DNA of 64,000 bases, taken from Nanosyncoccus sp963540965. Its GTDB lineage: Bacteria; Patescibacteriota; Saccharimonadia; Saccharimonadales; Saccharimonadaceae. The stretch lies in NCBI GenBank assembly GCA_963540965.1, contig CAUTSA010000003.1:1-64000 (forward strand), written 5' to 3'. The position numbers and the translations under genes were made by a program. Below the pieces are notes generated by a model. It saw only the letters and a program-made list of their open reading frames with translations. It was not told where the DNA came from and did not search any database. Below, piece by piece: positions 15,858 to 24,404 of this stretch. Position 1 is the first letter of the stretch. Each line of letters opens with the position of its first letter.

Positions 15858-18512
15858 ATGGATGTAAGCGCGCAAAACAATACGAAAAATGCTACCAGTA
15901 ATCAACCTGGTCCTTCTTCAAGCACTAAAGCTCCGCGACCAGATTCTTTAGGTTTTGGCATTGATCCACAGCAACTACCTGAAAAAGTTGCTGAAAAAAT
16001 CCAGCGTGGCGCAAATATTCTCATTGCTCTCTCTAAAGACCCTAATCTCGACGAAATGTCTGCTGCTATTGCTCTCGCCATCGTTTTAGATCAACAGAAG
16101 AAGCACGTCACGGCTATTTATTCTGGCAAGACCCCAAACGCTCTTGAATTTCTAAAGCCCGAAGAAACCTTTGAAAAAGACACCAGTAGCTTACAAGACT
16201 TCATTATTGCGTTGAATAAATCCAAAGCCGACCATCTCACTTATAAACTTGATGGCGACTATGTAAAAATCTATATTACTCCGTACAAGGGACAAGTTAA
16301 AAAGGAAGATCTCGAATATTCTTATGGCGACTACAATGTTGACCTTGTGATTGTCTTTAATGTTAATGCTGGCACCGAAATCGATTCTGCGCTTTCAGAA
16401 TATGGTCGCATCATGCATGACGCCAGCGCAATTAATATTACTTCGGGCTTGCCAGGTCGTTTTGCCGATCTTGAATGGAGTGATCCTGAAAAATCTTCCG
16501 TTTGTGAAATGGTTTATGATCTTTTGAAGGAGCTTGAAATTACTGAGCTTTCTCAAGAAGTTGCAACCGCTCTACTAACAGGCATTCTTTCTGCCACAGA
16601 ACGCTTTTCCAACAATCGCACTAAGCCAACCACTATGGCTGTCGCCTCAAAATTAATGGAGGCTGGTGCCGATCAACAGCTAATCTCTGCTAATATCCTT
16701 AAACCAGAGACTCCAGCTACTCCAGAGAACTTAGCTACGTCGGACACTTCTGCTGCTTCAGAGACTCCAGTCTCTTCAGACATTCCTGCTACTTTGGAGG
16801 CTCCTATCTCTTCAAATATCCCTACTACTTCAAAGATTCCAGCCTCTTCGGATACCCCAACTACCGCAGGTGTTCCAGCTACTGTAGATACTCCAACTGT
16901 TTCTGATTCTAATAATCCTGATACTGGCCTCAAGGAACTTGAAGAGCTCGTTAATCAAAACCTCGCTCAAACCACTAATCTTCAGAGTAACCAAGAAGCA
17001 TCCTCTGGGGCTTCTCAGCTGCCAAATCTTCCAAGCGAAGAGCCAAGTCTCTCTGCTACTCCGCTTACTACCGGTAATGTAATGGATGAATTGGCTCGTA
17101 TGACTGCATCCATGACCAATACAGATCAGGAAACTAATAATCTTGCTGGTACTCCTGATTTACAGACTCAAGTAATTCCACAGACTCAAGCCACCCCAGA
17201 AATTCAAGCCACCCCGCAAGCTCAAGACACCCCAGAAATTCAAGCCACCCCGCAAGCTCAACCTGCTCCAGAGATTCAGCCTACTCCTCAAGTTCAGCCA
17301 GAAGTTCAACCACAAACCTATGATAATCCACAGGTTTCTATGCAGTTCCAATCGCAACCTCAACCTCAGGTACAAATGCAACCTCAGGCACAAGCCCAGT
17401 TTGAGACACAATTACAACCTCAACCACAATCTCAATCTCAATCACAACCTCAACCACAGCCACAACCTCAGCCACAGCCACAACCTCAACCATTTCCTCA
17501 GTTCCAACCTCAGCAATACGCTCAGCCGCTTCCTCCTGCACAACCAGTTTCGGCCCCTTCAATGCAATCCCAACTTCCTCCAGTCAATCCATTACCCTTC
17601 CAGTCCAGTCCAGATATTGTAGGCCATACCATTTCCGATCCTGTCATAGAATCCGGGGAAGATATGAGTCGACTTATGGATGAAGTTCTCGCTGAGCCAT
17701 CACCCATCCAAAACCCAGTTGGCTACCAAAGTCTTATTAATCAAGGAGACTATATCAATCAGTCACTGTCACAACAGCCGGTGCCAAATCCCCAACCAAC
17801 TCCAGCTCATCCTCTTTCTGTTGGTCAGCAGCCAATCGTAAACTATATTCCTGGTCAAAATATTGCCACCTTGTCGGCTCCAGCCATGCCAACCATGCCA
17901 CAGAATACCAACTATCCTAACCCTGAATATACAAATACTATCCCAGAATATTCAACTCCAGCCATTCCGACCATGCCAGCTACACCAACTCCAGAACCGC
18001 AACCAACTCCAAATCTACAACCAAATCCAGAACCGCAGCCAACTCCAGAATTACAGCCAGCTCCAACTCCTGCTCCAGCTTCTATATCAACCCCAATTCC
18101 TGCCCCAGCTCCTACTCCAGTCCCCACTCCGGCTGCCCCCGTCGACCCAATGGCAGATTTTATCCAAGCCACCCCACCGGCCACTAGTACTCCTATTCCA
18201 GATTTTCTGCAGCCTGAAGCTTTCTTACCTCCAGCCCCAGCACCAGTGGTGCCAGCTCAGCCTACTCCAATCCAGAATGGTTACTCTATGCAGCCGACTG
18301 TTCCTAATATGCCATTGCCGCCGGTTGCCCCTAGTGTCCTACCAACTCCCCCAATTATTGAGCCTACTCCGGAGGCCACTCCAACTCCTCAAATTCCTCA
18401 AGCTCCGACAACTCAGTCCGCCCCAGCTTCAACTCCTCAGCCCTCACCAGCCCCTCAAGCGCCCACCGCTCCAGTCGATCCTTCTGCCTTTCGTATTCCG
18501 GGTACCTATTAA
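15858..18512 (+). CDS. DHH-phosphoesterase-like protein with long Pro/Gln-rich tail
   Basis: Residues about 40-285 follow the order of DHH/NrnA-type phosphoesterases: ANILIALSKDPNLDEMSAAIALA in place of the usual His/Asp-x-Asp motif, VDLVIVFNVNAG, INITSG where DHH is expected, WSDPEKSSVCEMVYDLL, and ALLTGILSATERFSNNRTKP. Most metal ligands are replaced, so it is probably not an active nuclease. Residues about 290-884 are low complexity: Thr/Ser/Pro/Ala stretches, then Gln/Pro runs (near 17340-17520) and Pro/Ala/Thr blocks with near-repeats such as TPEIQATPQAQ. No signal peptide or membrane segment is seen. It lies between the large secreted protein gene and truB. Function unknown; binding of a nucleotide or phospho-ligand by the dead domain is an inference. 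Confidence 0.7.
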   Translation: MDVSAQNNTKNATSNQPGPSSSTKAPRPDSLGFGIDPQQLPEKVAEKIQRGANILIALSKDPNLDEMSAAIALAIVLDQQKKHVTAIYSGKTPNALEFLKPEETFEKDTSSLQDFIIALNKSKADHLTYKLDGDYVKIYITPYKGQVKKEDLEYSYGDYNVDLVIVFNVNAGTEIDSALSEYGRIMHDASAINITSGLPGRFADLEWSDPEKSSVCEMVYDLLKELEITELSQEVATALLTGILSATERFSNNRTKPTTMAVASKLMEAGADQQLISANILKPETPATPENLATSDTSAASETPVSSDIPATLEAPISSNIPTTSKIPASSDTPTTAGVPATVDTPTVSDSNNPDTGLKELEELVNQNLAQTTNLQSNQEASSGASQLPNLPSEEPSLSATPLTTGNVMDELARMTASMTNTDQETNNLAGTPDLQTQVIPQTQATPEIQATPQAQDTPEIQATPQAQPAPEIQPTPQVQPEVQPQTYDNPQVSMQFQSQPQPQVQMQPQAQAQFETQLQPQPQSQSQSQPQPQPQPQPQPQPQPFPQFQPQQYAQPLPPAQPVSAPSMQSQLPPVNPLPFQSSPDIVGHTISDPVIESGEDMSRLMDEVLAEPSPIQNPVGYQSLINQGDYINQSLSQQPVPNPQPTPAHPLSVGQQPIVNYIPGQNIATLSAPAMPTMPQNTNYPNPEYTNTIPEYSTPAIPTMPATPTPEPQPTPNLQPNPEPQPTPELQPAPTPAPASISTPIPAPAPTPVPTPAAPVDPMADFIQATPPATSTPIPDFLQPEAFLPPAPAPVVPAQPTPIQNGYSMQPTVPNMPLPPVAPSVLPTPPIIEPTPEATPTPQIPQAPTTQSAPASTPQPSPAPQAPTAPVDPSAFRIPGTY
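17160..17520 (+). repeat. Low-complexity Gln/Pro coding repeat
   Basis: Within the DHH-like gene, CAA/CAG and CCA/CCT codons alternate for long stretches, encoding runs of Gln-Pro and a period of about 11 codons (TPEIQATPQAQ type) near 17190-17290. Such tracts can change length by slippage, so copy number may vary between strains. Confidence 0.75.
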
Positions 18513-18515
18513 ATT

Positions 18516-18544
18516 TTGACAGACATATTGTCTTTCACTATTAT
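18516..18544 (+). promoter_or_regulatory. Consensus promoter of truB (leaderless start)
   Basis: TTGACA (18516-18521), exactly 17 nt, TATTAT (18539-18544). The ATG follows 8 nt later at 18553 and no Shine-Dalgarno sequence is present, so the mRNA should begin at or within 1-2 nt of the start codon. Confidence 0.85.
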
Positions 18545-18552
18545 CATTAGTA

Positions 18553-19242
18553 ATGAATACTCAAGATAGCCAACATAAACAGGATATTATCCTTATAGAT
18601 AAGCCAGCCGGGCTTAGTTCTTTTGGTGTAGTCGCAAGAGTTCGTCGTCGACTCTCGATGGAGGCAGGGAAGAAGGTGAAAGTTGGCCATACCGGCACTC
18701 TTGACCCCTTTGCTACCGGTCTATTAATTCTTCTAGCGAATAAGGCCACCAAACTCTCAAATCAGTTTCTAAAGCTTGATAAAAGGTATGAGGCAACTAT
18801 CTGTCTTGGTAAAACTAGTACCACTGGTGACCCCGAAGGTGAAATTACTGATCAGTACGTCGAAGTCATTCCTACTTTTGAGGAGGTTAAAACAGTAGTT
18901 ACAAAGTTTGTCGGAAAAATCACGCAAACTGTACCCGTTTTTTCCGCCGTCAAAATTAACGGCCAACGCGCTTATCAATTGGCGCGCCGTGGTGAAGAAG
19001 TATCTATGCCCACTCGCCAAATTGAAATTTATGCTATCGAAATTCTTAGCTATAATTATCCTGAACTCGTCATCAGAGCCCATGTTTCGAGTGGCACTTA
19101 CATTAGAACTCTTGGTGAAGATATTGGTAAAGCCTTGGGGGTTGGTGCCTATCTCACGGCTCTCCGCCGTACTCAGGTTGGCAATTATCAGATAGAAAAT
19201 GCTGTCAAGTTGTCCGATTTTATGGGCGAAAATAATAATTAA
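18553..19242 (+). CDS. truB: tRNA pseudouridine(55) synthase
   Basis: Makes the universal pseudouridine at position 55 of the tRNA T-loop. Family motifs: DKPAGLSSFGVVARVRR, GHTGTLDPFATGLL with the catalytic Asp (about residue 45), RYEATICLGKTSTTGDPEG, VPVFSAVKINGQRAYQLARRG and SSGTYIRTLGEDIG. At 229 residues it lacks the C-terminal PUA domain of the longer E. coli enzyme, as is common in short bacterial TruB. It is followed 12 nt later by the DUF421 gene, probably in the same transcript. Confidence 0.96.
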   Translation: MNTQDSQHKQDIILIDKPAGLSSFGVVARVRRRLSMEAGKKVKVGHTGTLDPFATGLLILLANKATKLSNQFLKLDKRYEATICLGKTSTTGDPEGEITDQYVEVIPTFEEVKTVVTKFVGKITQTVPVFSAVKINGQRAYQLARRGEEVSMPTRQIEIYAIEILSYNYPELVIRAHVSSGTYIRTLGEDIGKALGVGAYLTALRRTQVGNYQIENAVKLSDFMGENNN

Positions 19243-19254
19243 TGAAAGGAAACC

Positions 19255-19884
19255 ATGGATGATTTTATCCTGATTGCTATCAAGCTGCTGATCGGCTTCT
19301 TGGCTCTCATCTTTGTTATTAATGTGACTGGTAAGGGGAATCTTGCTCCATCTTCGGCCAGTGATCAGGTCCAAAACTACGTACTTGGTGGTATCATTGG
19401 TGGTGTAATTTACAATAAGCAAATTGCAATCTTGGAATATATTAGCATTTTATTTATCTGGTGTATCCTGGTTCTTTCTCTTAAATTTATTAAAACCCAC
19501 AATGTCAAAGTTAAACAAATTCTTGATGGTAAAGCTCTGATTATTATTGATCATGGTAAGATCAACATCGAAAACTGCAAGAAGGCTGGCCTCAGTGCTC
19601 ATGATGTTGCTTTTAAGCTTCGCACTAATAATATTTACTCTTCTAAGAAAGTTAAACGCGCTGTTGTAGAACAAAACGGTCAGCTCATTGTCGTTCATGC
19701 CGGCGAAGAGAATCCTAAATTCCCACTTATTACCGACGGTCAATTACATCATGACATCCTTGAGGTGATTAGTAAGGATGAACAATGGCTTGATCAAGAA
19801 CTTAAAAAGCAAAAAATTACCTCCATAAGTGAAGTTTTTCTTGGTGAATATATCGATGGGGAATTAGAAATTACTACATATTAA
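19255..19884 (+). CDS. DUF421 (YetF/YcaP-type) membrane protein
   Basis: 209 residues with three hydrophobic segments in the first 80 (FILIAIKLLIGFLALIFVIN, then two around LGGIIGGVIY and YISILFIWCILVLSL), followed by a cytoplasmic domain. Family-like features are the NVTGKGNLAPSSASDQVQNYVLGGIIGG stretch near the first membrane segments, GKALIIIDHGKINIENCKKAGLSAHDVAFKLR and KRAVVEQNGQLIVV. YetF-type proteins are widespread and linked to spore and envelope functions, but their activity is not known. AAAGGAA stands 6 nt before the ATG, and the gene follows truB closely, so they are probably co-transcribed. Confidence 0.75.
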   Translation: MDDFILIAIKLLIGFLALIFVINVTGKGNLAPSSASDQVQNYVLGGIIGGVIYNKQIAILEYISILFIWCILVLSLKFIKTHNVKVKQILDGKALIIIDHGKINIENCKKAGLSAHDVAFKLRTNNIYSSKKVKRAVVEQNGQLIVVHAGEENPKFPLITDGQLHHDILEVISKDEQWLDQELKKQKITSISEVFLGEYIDGELEITTY

Positions 19885-19926
19885 TCTTGTTAGCCAGATT
19901 TTGACAGAAAAGTCATCTGTTTACCC

Positions 19927-19955
19927 TTGATGAAATTATCGTCGCGTGGTATAAT
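19927..19955 (+). promoter_or_regulatory. Promoter of rpsO (leaderless or nearly so)
   Basis: TTGATG (19927-19932), 17 nt, TATAAT (19950-19955), then 9 nt to the ATG at 19965. No Shine-Dalgarno sequence is present. This is notable because rpsO in model bacteria has a structured, autoregulated leader. Confidence 0.8.
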
Positions 19956-19964
19956 TCACCCAAT

Positions 19965-20231
19965 ATGATTACAAAAGAGAATAAAGCTAAGGCAATTGCT
20001 GCTACTGCCCGTGACAAAAAGGACGTTGGTTCTCCAGAGGTTCAGGTCTCTATTCTAACTGAGCGCATCAAAGAAGTAACCGAGCACGTTAAGGTCAATA
20101 AGCATGATTTCATGGCTCGTCGTGGACTTATGCAGATGGTTGGTCGCCGCAAACGTCTTTTGAAGTATCTTGAGAAAACCAACTTCGACCTTTACAAAGG
20201 CACAGTTGCAAAACTCGGACTCCGCAAATAA
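19965..20231 (+). CDS. rpsO: 30S ribosomal protein S15
   Basis: Binds the central domain of 16S rRNA early in 30S assembly. The 88 residues match the family: DVGSPEVQVSILTERIKEVTEHVKVNKHDF followed by RRGLMQMVGRRKRLLKYLEK, with the conserved His/Asp of the rRNA contact and the basic R-R-K-R-L-L helix. The short leader leaves no room for the classical S15 feedback structure. A terminator follows 4 nt after the stop. pnp, its frequent partner, is nearby on the same strand but separated by an orphan gene on the other strand. Confidence 0.97.
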   Translation: MITKENKAKAIAATARDKKDVGSPEVQVSILTERIKEVTEHVKVNKHDFMARRGLMQMVGRRKRLLKYLEKTNFDLYKGTVAKLGLRK

Positions 20232-20235
20232 ATTC

Positions 20236-20260
20236 AAAAACCCACGTCAGTGGGTTTTTT
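20236..20260 (+). terminator. Terminator after rpsO
   Basis: AAAAACCCAC, loop GTCA, GTGGGTTTTTT. Confidence 0.85.
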
Positions 20261-20321
20261 GGTGTCTTATATTATTTTATTCTTTACACTAATCTGAAAT
20301 TTTAAACTTCAAGTTTAGTTT

Positions 20322-20348
20322 AAAAAAGCCCCACGCGCGGTGGGGCTT
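20322..20348 (-). terminator. Terminator of the 20.4-kb orphan gene
   Basis: Read on the minus strand: AAGCCCCAC, short C/G loop, GTGGGGCTT then a T run. The stem AAGCCCCAC/GTGGGGCT is the same as in the terminator at 58119-58145. Confidence 0.8.
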
Positions 20349-20365
20349 CAGATCAGATCATAGGG

Positions 20366-20992
20366 TTATGTAGGGTTCTTCCTTGTGAAGACTCCAACAA
20401 TTCCAGGCTTCTCGGTTCCTTCTTCGAAGTTAGTATCAATATAGTCATTGATCGCATCTCTAAAACGTCGAACCGAGATGTTAATTCTCTCATTAATTTC
20501 TGCAATATTAGGACGCTTCATCTTTCTGATCACCTTCTTTTTTCTCATTGGATTACTCGCAGCCTGATTACGACTGTTTTCTCTCTTGTACTTATCGTAA
20601 TACTCCTTGAGTGTATAATGCATGCGCACAAATCTGGCATCATTCATGAGTTCATAAATATTGCCAGTCACGCCCTCTCGACGAGTAATTACTTGGTAGA
20701 GATCCTTCTCCTGGAAGTAAATTACATCGGCCGTATTGAAGTGGAATGAGATTCTCCTCTGCCCCCTCACCCCAGTGTTTACCATTGTTACTACCAGGTC
20801 GATATTACTATCGAGTCGAATTTGTTTTCTCAGCGGCACAAACACCTGTTCGATTAGCTGATAGCAGAACAGCTTCTCCTCTTCTTCCTGTATTGCATAG
20901 GAATTGTTTTCGAATCCCTTCAACTGGATTACGATGTCCATGGGCGGAATCAACCCTTCAAAATCAAAAATATTACGTATCGTATCTGTCAT
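20366..20992 (-). CDS. Unknown cytoplasmic protein, orphan gene with long leader
   Basis: No family recognised. 208 residues, no signal peptide or membrane helix. The first half is mixed alpha/beta (FEGLIPPMDIVIQLKGF, DLVVTMVNTGVRGQRRISFHF), followed by a helical middle with YTLKEYYDKYKRE. A strongly basic patch NPMRKKKVIRKMKRPN precedes the C-terminal helix INERINISVRRFRDAINDYID. The basic patch could bind nucleic acid, but this is only inference. AAAGGATCG lies just before the ATG. It is transcribed from its own promoter with a structured leader of about 115 nt and has its own terminator. Codon use is more balanced than in the pyrimidine-ending housekeeping genes around it. Confidence 0.7.
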   Translation of the reverse strand: MTDTIRNIFDFEGLIPPMDIVIQLKGFENNSYAIQEEEEKLFCYQLIEQVFVPLRKQIRLDSNIDLVVTMVNTGVRGQRRISFHFNTADVIYFQEKDLYQVITRREGVTGNIYELMNDARFVRMHYTLKEYYDKYKRENSRNQAASNPMRKKKVIRKMKRPNIAEINERINISVRRFRDAINDYIDTNFEEGTEKPGIVGVFTRKNPT

Positions 20993-21121
20993 TTTCTACG
21001 ATCCTTTCTCTAAATGTTCTTGAGCTATAGCTCACAATAGTTCCAAATATGGTGATCTAAAACCTATCCCCCTTTCCTTCCAGTCTAGTGTCTAGATAAT
21101 CACCGAACGCAGGATATTATA
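20993..21121 (-). promoter_or_regulatory. Promoter and structured leader of the 20.4-kb orphan gene
   Basis: Minus-strand TATAAT lies at 21116-21121. The leader of about 115 nt can form GGTGAT/ATCACC (near 21098-21103 and 21050-21055), enclosing a G/A-rich stretch with AAGGAAAGGGGG, and a separate GAGCTATAGCTC self-complementary hairpin near 21023-21034. I do not recognise a riboswitch class. The remaining sequence to about 21220 shows no coding frame. Confidence 0.5.
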
Positions 21122-21223
21122 ACATAAAACATGAAAAACACAAAACTATATTCAAAACAGTAGCTCTCAGCTGTTAATTTCTTAATATTCAATGATATAG
21201 GCATTTTAAATAGCTTTTCATGA

Positions 21224-21354
21224 TACAATTAATACATAACAATAAAAGGGAAGACGGCGGATAAGTCCCCTAGAGCCTTAGGTATAAGATTCTCTCTAGC
21301 TTATTGCTTGGCCTACTAGAGTAGTTATCTGGTGTTTTCCCGAGAAAGGAAAAA
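21224..21354 (+). promoter_or_regulatory. Promoter and leader of pnp
   Basis: Extended -10 box TGA TACAAT (TACAAT at 21224-21229), then a leader of about 120 nt from about 21236. The leader contains several complementary segments, for example TATAAG/CTTATT and CTAGAG/CTCTAG, and ends with GAAAGGAAAAA before the ATG. A folded leader fits the known habit of PNPase to control its own mRNA, but the mechanism is not visible here. Confidence 0.5.
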
Positions 21355-23520
21355 ATGGAAATAATTAATCCTACTGGTAAACACACATTTAGTGTGTCTG
21401 CCGATTTTTGCGGGCGTGAGCTTAAAATTGAAGTAAATCGCGTCGGTTTTCGCACAACCTCATCAGTTCTTGTCACCTACGGCGATACTGTCGTACTTGG
21501 TTCAGTCGTCGTTAGCGAGAAGCCGGTTGTTCAAGATTTCTTCCCACTCTCTATCGACTATGAAGAAAAGTTTTATGCAGCAGGCAAAATTTCAGGTTCA
21601 AAATTTATCAAGCGTGAAGGTAAACCAGCTGATGAGGCTGTACTGATTGGTCGACTTATTGATCGTCCAATTCGTCCTCTCTTTCCTAAAGGTTACCGCC
21701 AGGAAGTCCAGGTTGTTACCACCGTTCTTTCTATGGATCCAAACTTCCGCCCAGATGTCATTGCTATGTTGGCCGCTTCCTCGGCTCTATTAAATGCTGG
21801 CGTACCTTTTGATGGTCCAATTGCTGGTCTTCGAATTGGTCGCGTTAATGGTGAATTTAAGGCCTTCTTAAATCAAGATGAACGTGAGCAGTCTGACCTT
21901 GACCTAGTCGTTGCCGTTAAGGATCAGAAAGTCGTCATGGTGGAAGCTGGAGCCAACGAAGTTCCAGAAAATGTAATCATAGATGCCATGCGCTGGGCTA
22001 TTGAAAATGTTCAGCCAGCCCTAGACCTTCAAAGACAACTTCGTGATAAACTTGACGTAGTTGAAAAAGATTACGAATTAAGCCTACCAAACCAAGAAAT
22101 TACCGATAAGGTTGAGTCCTGGACCCGTGTTCATTTTAAGGGTGAAGACGGCCAAACTGGTACCAAAATTCGCGGCAACGTCTTAGATCGTAAGCGTATT
22201 GCTGATACCTTACGCGATGAAATGGATGCAGAATTTGCTCTTGAACTTGGCGAAGGTGACACTCCAGAAGAGAAAATCGCTGACTACGATGCTCGTTTGA
22301 AAGCTGAATTTCATAATGCCTACGAGCTAGCTATTCATCATGAGGTTCGCCGTGCCATTGTTGAGGATGACGTGCGCCCTGACGGTCGTAGACTTAACGA
22401 AGTTCGCCCTCTCAGTTCTCAGGTTTCAATTCTACCTCGTGTTCACGGCTCCTCACTCTTTACTCGCGGCCTTACTCAAGCCATGAACATTGTAACCTTA
22501 GCTCCTCTTTCCTATGCGCAAGTTGTCGATACTATGGAAGTAACTGACGGCGAGCGTCGTTATATGCATCATTACAATGCTCCAAGTTACACTGTTGGTG
22601 AAACTGGTCGTATCGGTTCTCCAGGACGTCGTGAAATTGGCCATGGTTATCTAGCTGAGCGAGCACTCATTCCAGTTCTTCCTTCTAAAGAAGATTTTCC
22701 ATACGCTATTCGCTCTGTCACTGAAATTATGTCTCAAAATGGTTCTACTTCTATGGCTGCCACTTGCTCATCGTGTCTTGCTCTTATGGATGCTGGTGTT
22801 CCTCTAAAAAGTCCAGTCTCTGGTGTCGCTATGGGCCTCATGCTTGATGGTGAAACTCCACATGTCCTTACTGATTTAATGGATGCTGAAGATTTTGCTG
22901 GCGATATGGACTTTAAGGTTACAGGTACTAAGCAGGGAATCACCGCACTTCAGATGGACATGAAAGTTCATGGTTTACCTATCGACATCCTTGAGAAAGC
23001 TATCAATCAATCTCATGAGGGTCGTATGTTCATCTTGGATCATATGCTTTCAGTACTACCAACTCCTCGCTCCGAGCTCTCTCCATATGCTCCACGCATT
23101 GAGAAATTAATGGTCAATCCTGATAAAATCGGTGCCATTATTGGTAAAGGTGGTGAAATGATTAATAAAATCACTTCTGAGACTGGTGCAGAGGTTGATA
23201 TTGAAGATTCCGGCTTAATTACAATCTCAGGTACTGATCCTGAGAAAATCCAGCGTGCAATCGACTGGATCAAGGGTCTCGTTGAAGAACCTGAAGTTGG
23301 CAAAATCTATAAGGGTAAGGTTGTAAACATTAAAGACTTTGGTGCCTTTGTGAATATCTTGCCAGGTGTTGACGGCATGCTTCATATTTCACAGATTTCA
23401 GAGAAGCGCCTCGACAAAGTTGAGGATGCGCTACATCTTGGCGATGAGGTAAAAGTTCGCCTCGAAGCTATTGACGACAAGGGTCGTCTCTCCCTCAGTA
23501 TGCGTCGCGTCGAACAGTAG
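21355..23520 (+). CDS. pnp: Polyribonucleotide nucleotidyltransferase (PNPase)
   Basis: Phosphorolytic 3'-5' exoribonuclease of mRNA decay, a trimer in the cytoplasm. Domain order: first RNase PH domain (FFPLSIDYEEKFYAAGKISGS, KREGKPADEAVLIGRLIDRP), helical linker, second catalytic domain (VRPDGRRLNEVRPLSSQV, RYMHHYNAPSYTVGETGR, SMAATCSSCLALMDAGVP, VTGTKQGITALQMDMKV), KH domain (IGAIIGKGGEMINKIT, about residue 590) and S1 domain (GKIYKGKVVNIKDFGAFV, about 645). The 721 residues match the family. Together with RNase J at 31.2 kb it gives the window a mRNA decay pair. Confidence 0.98.
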   Translation: MEIINPTGKHTFSVSADFCGRELKIEVNRVGFRTTSSVLVTYGDTVVLGSVVVSEKPVVQDFFPLSIDYEEKFYAAGKISGSKFIKREGKPADEAVLIGRLIDRPIRPLFPKGYRQEVQVVTTVLSMDPNFRPDVIAMLAASSALLNAGVPFDGPIAGLRIGRVNGEFKAFLNQDEREQSDLDLVVAVKDQKVVMVEAGANEVPENVIIDAMRWAIENVQPALDLQRQLRDKLDVVEKDYELSLPNQEITDKVESWTRVHFKGEDGQTGTKIRGNVLDRKRIADTLRDEMDAEFALELGEGDTPEEKIADYDARLKAEFHNAYELAIHHEVRRAIVEDDVRPDGRRLNEVRPLSSQVSILPRVHGSSLFTRGLTQAMNIVTLAPLSYAQVVDTMEVTDGERRYMHHYNAPSYTVGETGRIGSPGRREIGHGYLAERALIPVLPSKEDFPYAIRSVTEIMSQNGSTSMAATCSSCLALMDAGVPLKSPVSGVAMGLMLDGETPHVLTDLMDAEDFAGDMDFKVTGTKQGITALQMDMKVHGLPIDILEKAINQSHEGRMFILDHMLSVLPTPRSELSPYAPRIEKLMVNPDKIGAIIGKGGEMINKITSETGAEVDIEDSGLITISGTDPEKIQRAIDWIKGLVEEPEVGKIYKGKVVNIKDFGAFVNILPGVDGMLHISQISEKRLDKVEDALHLGDEVKVRLEAIDDKGRLSLSMRRVEQ

Positions 23521-23585
23521 TCTAGGTATCAGTTAGCCTATGGATTCACTTCACGGGCTAATCCTAAGTTCTTATTATCTAGGTA

Positions 23586-23623
23586 TTATAAAAAGATTGG
23601 TCTTGCGGCCAATCTTTTTATAA
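23586..23623. terminator. Bidirectional terminator after pnp
   Basis: TTATAAAAAGATTGG, 8-nt loop, CCAATCTTTTTATAA: a 15-bp perfect stem between convergent genes. Upstream, TCTAGGTAT occurs twice (23521 and 23577 region) and TTAGCC/GGCTAA forms a second weak stem. Confidence 0.85.
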
Positions 23624-23636
23624 ACCAAATTTACTA

Positions 23637-24371
23637 TTAGATTTCAACGATGCCAAAATTTTCTTTTATATTTGGATCCCAACAAGAAAGCATTGATTTT
23701 CCATCTTTTATTCTCAGATCCTTAAAAACTCTTCTCGTTTCCTCGGAGAAGGAATCACAGCTTGGAAATCCGTTTCCGGCATATGCTTCTTTCCAATCTC
23801 CATTAGGCAAAGCACGATAATATACCGCATTACCGCCTCCTCCGCCCCCCTCCACGCGTGTTGAACCCTTTTCTTTATTAGTGATTACCATATAGTTGCC
23901 ACTGATATACATGTTGGCGATTAAGTAAGTCGCCTCCTTATTGGTGAAAATTTCCTTGAACGTAATGATCGGCCAGTTATCGATAATCGGCATTCTTTCT
24001 TCATTTTCACCTTTCATCTTTCCCCTTTGTTCACGATCAATCATATTGACTAGGTCGCCAATCTTGGTGTCTATCGCCATCGGCCTTACAATTTCTTTTA
24101 CAGTTGTATTCTCAATTTTTTCTTCCACCGCCTTGGTTCCAGTTGCTGCTTCATACTTCGAGACTGTTTCGTTTGCTTTTGCTAACTCTTCTTTTGCGGA
24201 TTTTACCTGGCTCTCTAATTGGTTCTTCTGGCTATTCGAGGAGAACATTAAGTACACTAAGCCACTGATTGATACAATCGTCAATAAACTCAGAGCTGCT
24301 AATGCAATTTTTATTCCTCTACTCGTTTTGTGTTTCATTTCAGATTTGATTTCTATATTATCTTGCTCCAT
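23637..24371 (-). CDS. Membrane-anchored coiled-coil protein, ftsK-flanking family, copy A
   Basis: Unknown family, one of three paralogues here. Layout: short charged cytoplasmic N-terminus, one membrane helix (about 19-42, IALAALSLLTIVSISGLVYL), a coiled coil (QLESQVKSAKEELAKANETV), a linker with EAATGTKAVEE, and an external domain with a Gly-rich loop and the shared motif YYRALPNGDWKEAYAGNGFPSCD, in which one of two C-terminal cysteines lies. It has its own GGAG 6-8 nt before the ATG and follows copy B in the same direction (33-nt gap). The shared terminator with pnp ends the unit. Function unknown; an envelope role near the divisome is conceivable because of ftsK. Confidence 0.75.
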   Translation of the reverse strand: MEQDNIEIKSEMKHKTSRGIKIALAALSLLTIVSISGLVYLMFSSNSQKNQLESQVKSAKEELAKANETVSKYEAATGTKAVEEKIENTTVKEIVRPMAIDTKIGDLVNMIDREQRGKMKGENEERMPIIDNWPIITFKEIFTNKEATYLIANMYISGNYMVITNKEKGSTRVEGGGGGGNAVYYRALPNGDWKEAYAGNGFPSCDSFSEETRRVFKDLRIKDGKSMLSCWDPNIKENFGIVEI

Positions 24372-24404
24372 GTGGATTCTCCATTAATTTTAAATTTTTA
24401 TTAT

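Noticed and set aside
17160..17520. CRISPR-like repeat array
   Set aside because: The repeats are short, in frame, codon-periodic and part of a protein; there are no constant-length spacers and no cas genes.
17320..18519. Second long open frame over the Pro/Gln region
   Set aside because: Low-complexity codon repeats keep several frames open; only the frame with the DHH-like N-terminus has a sensible start.
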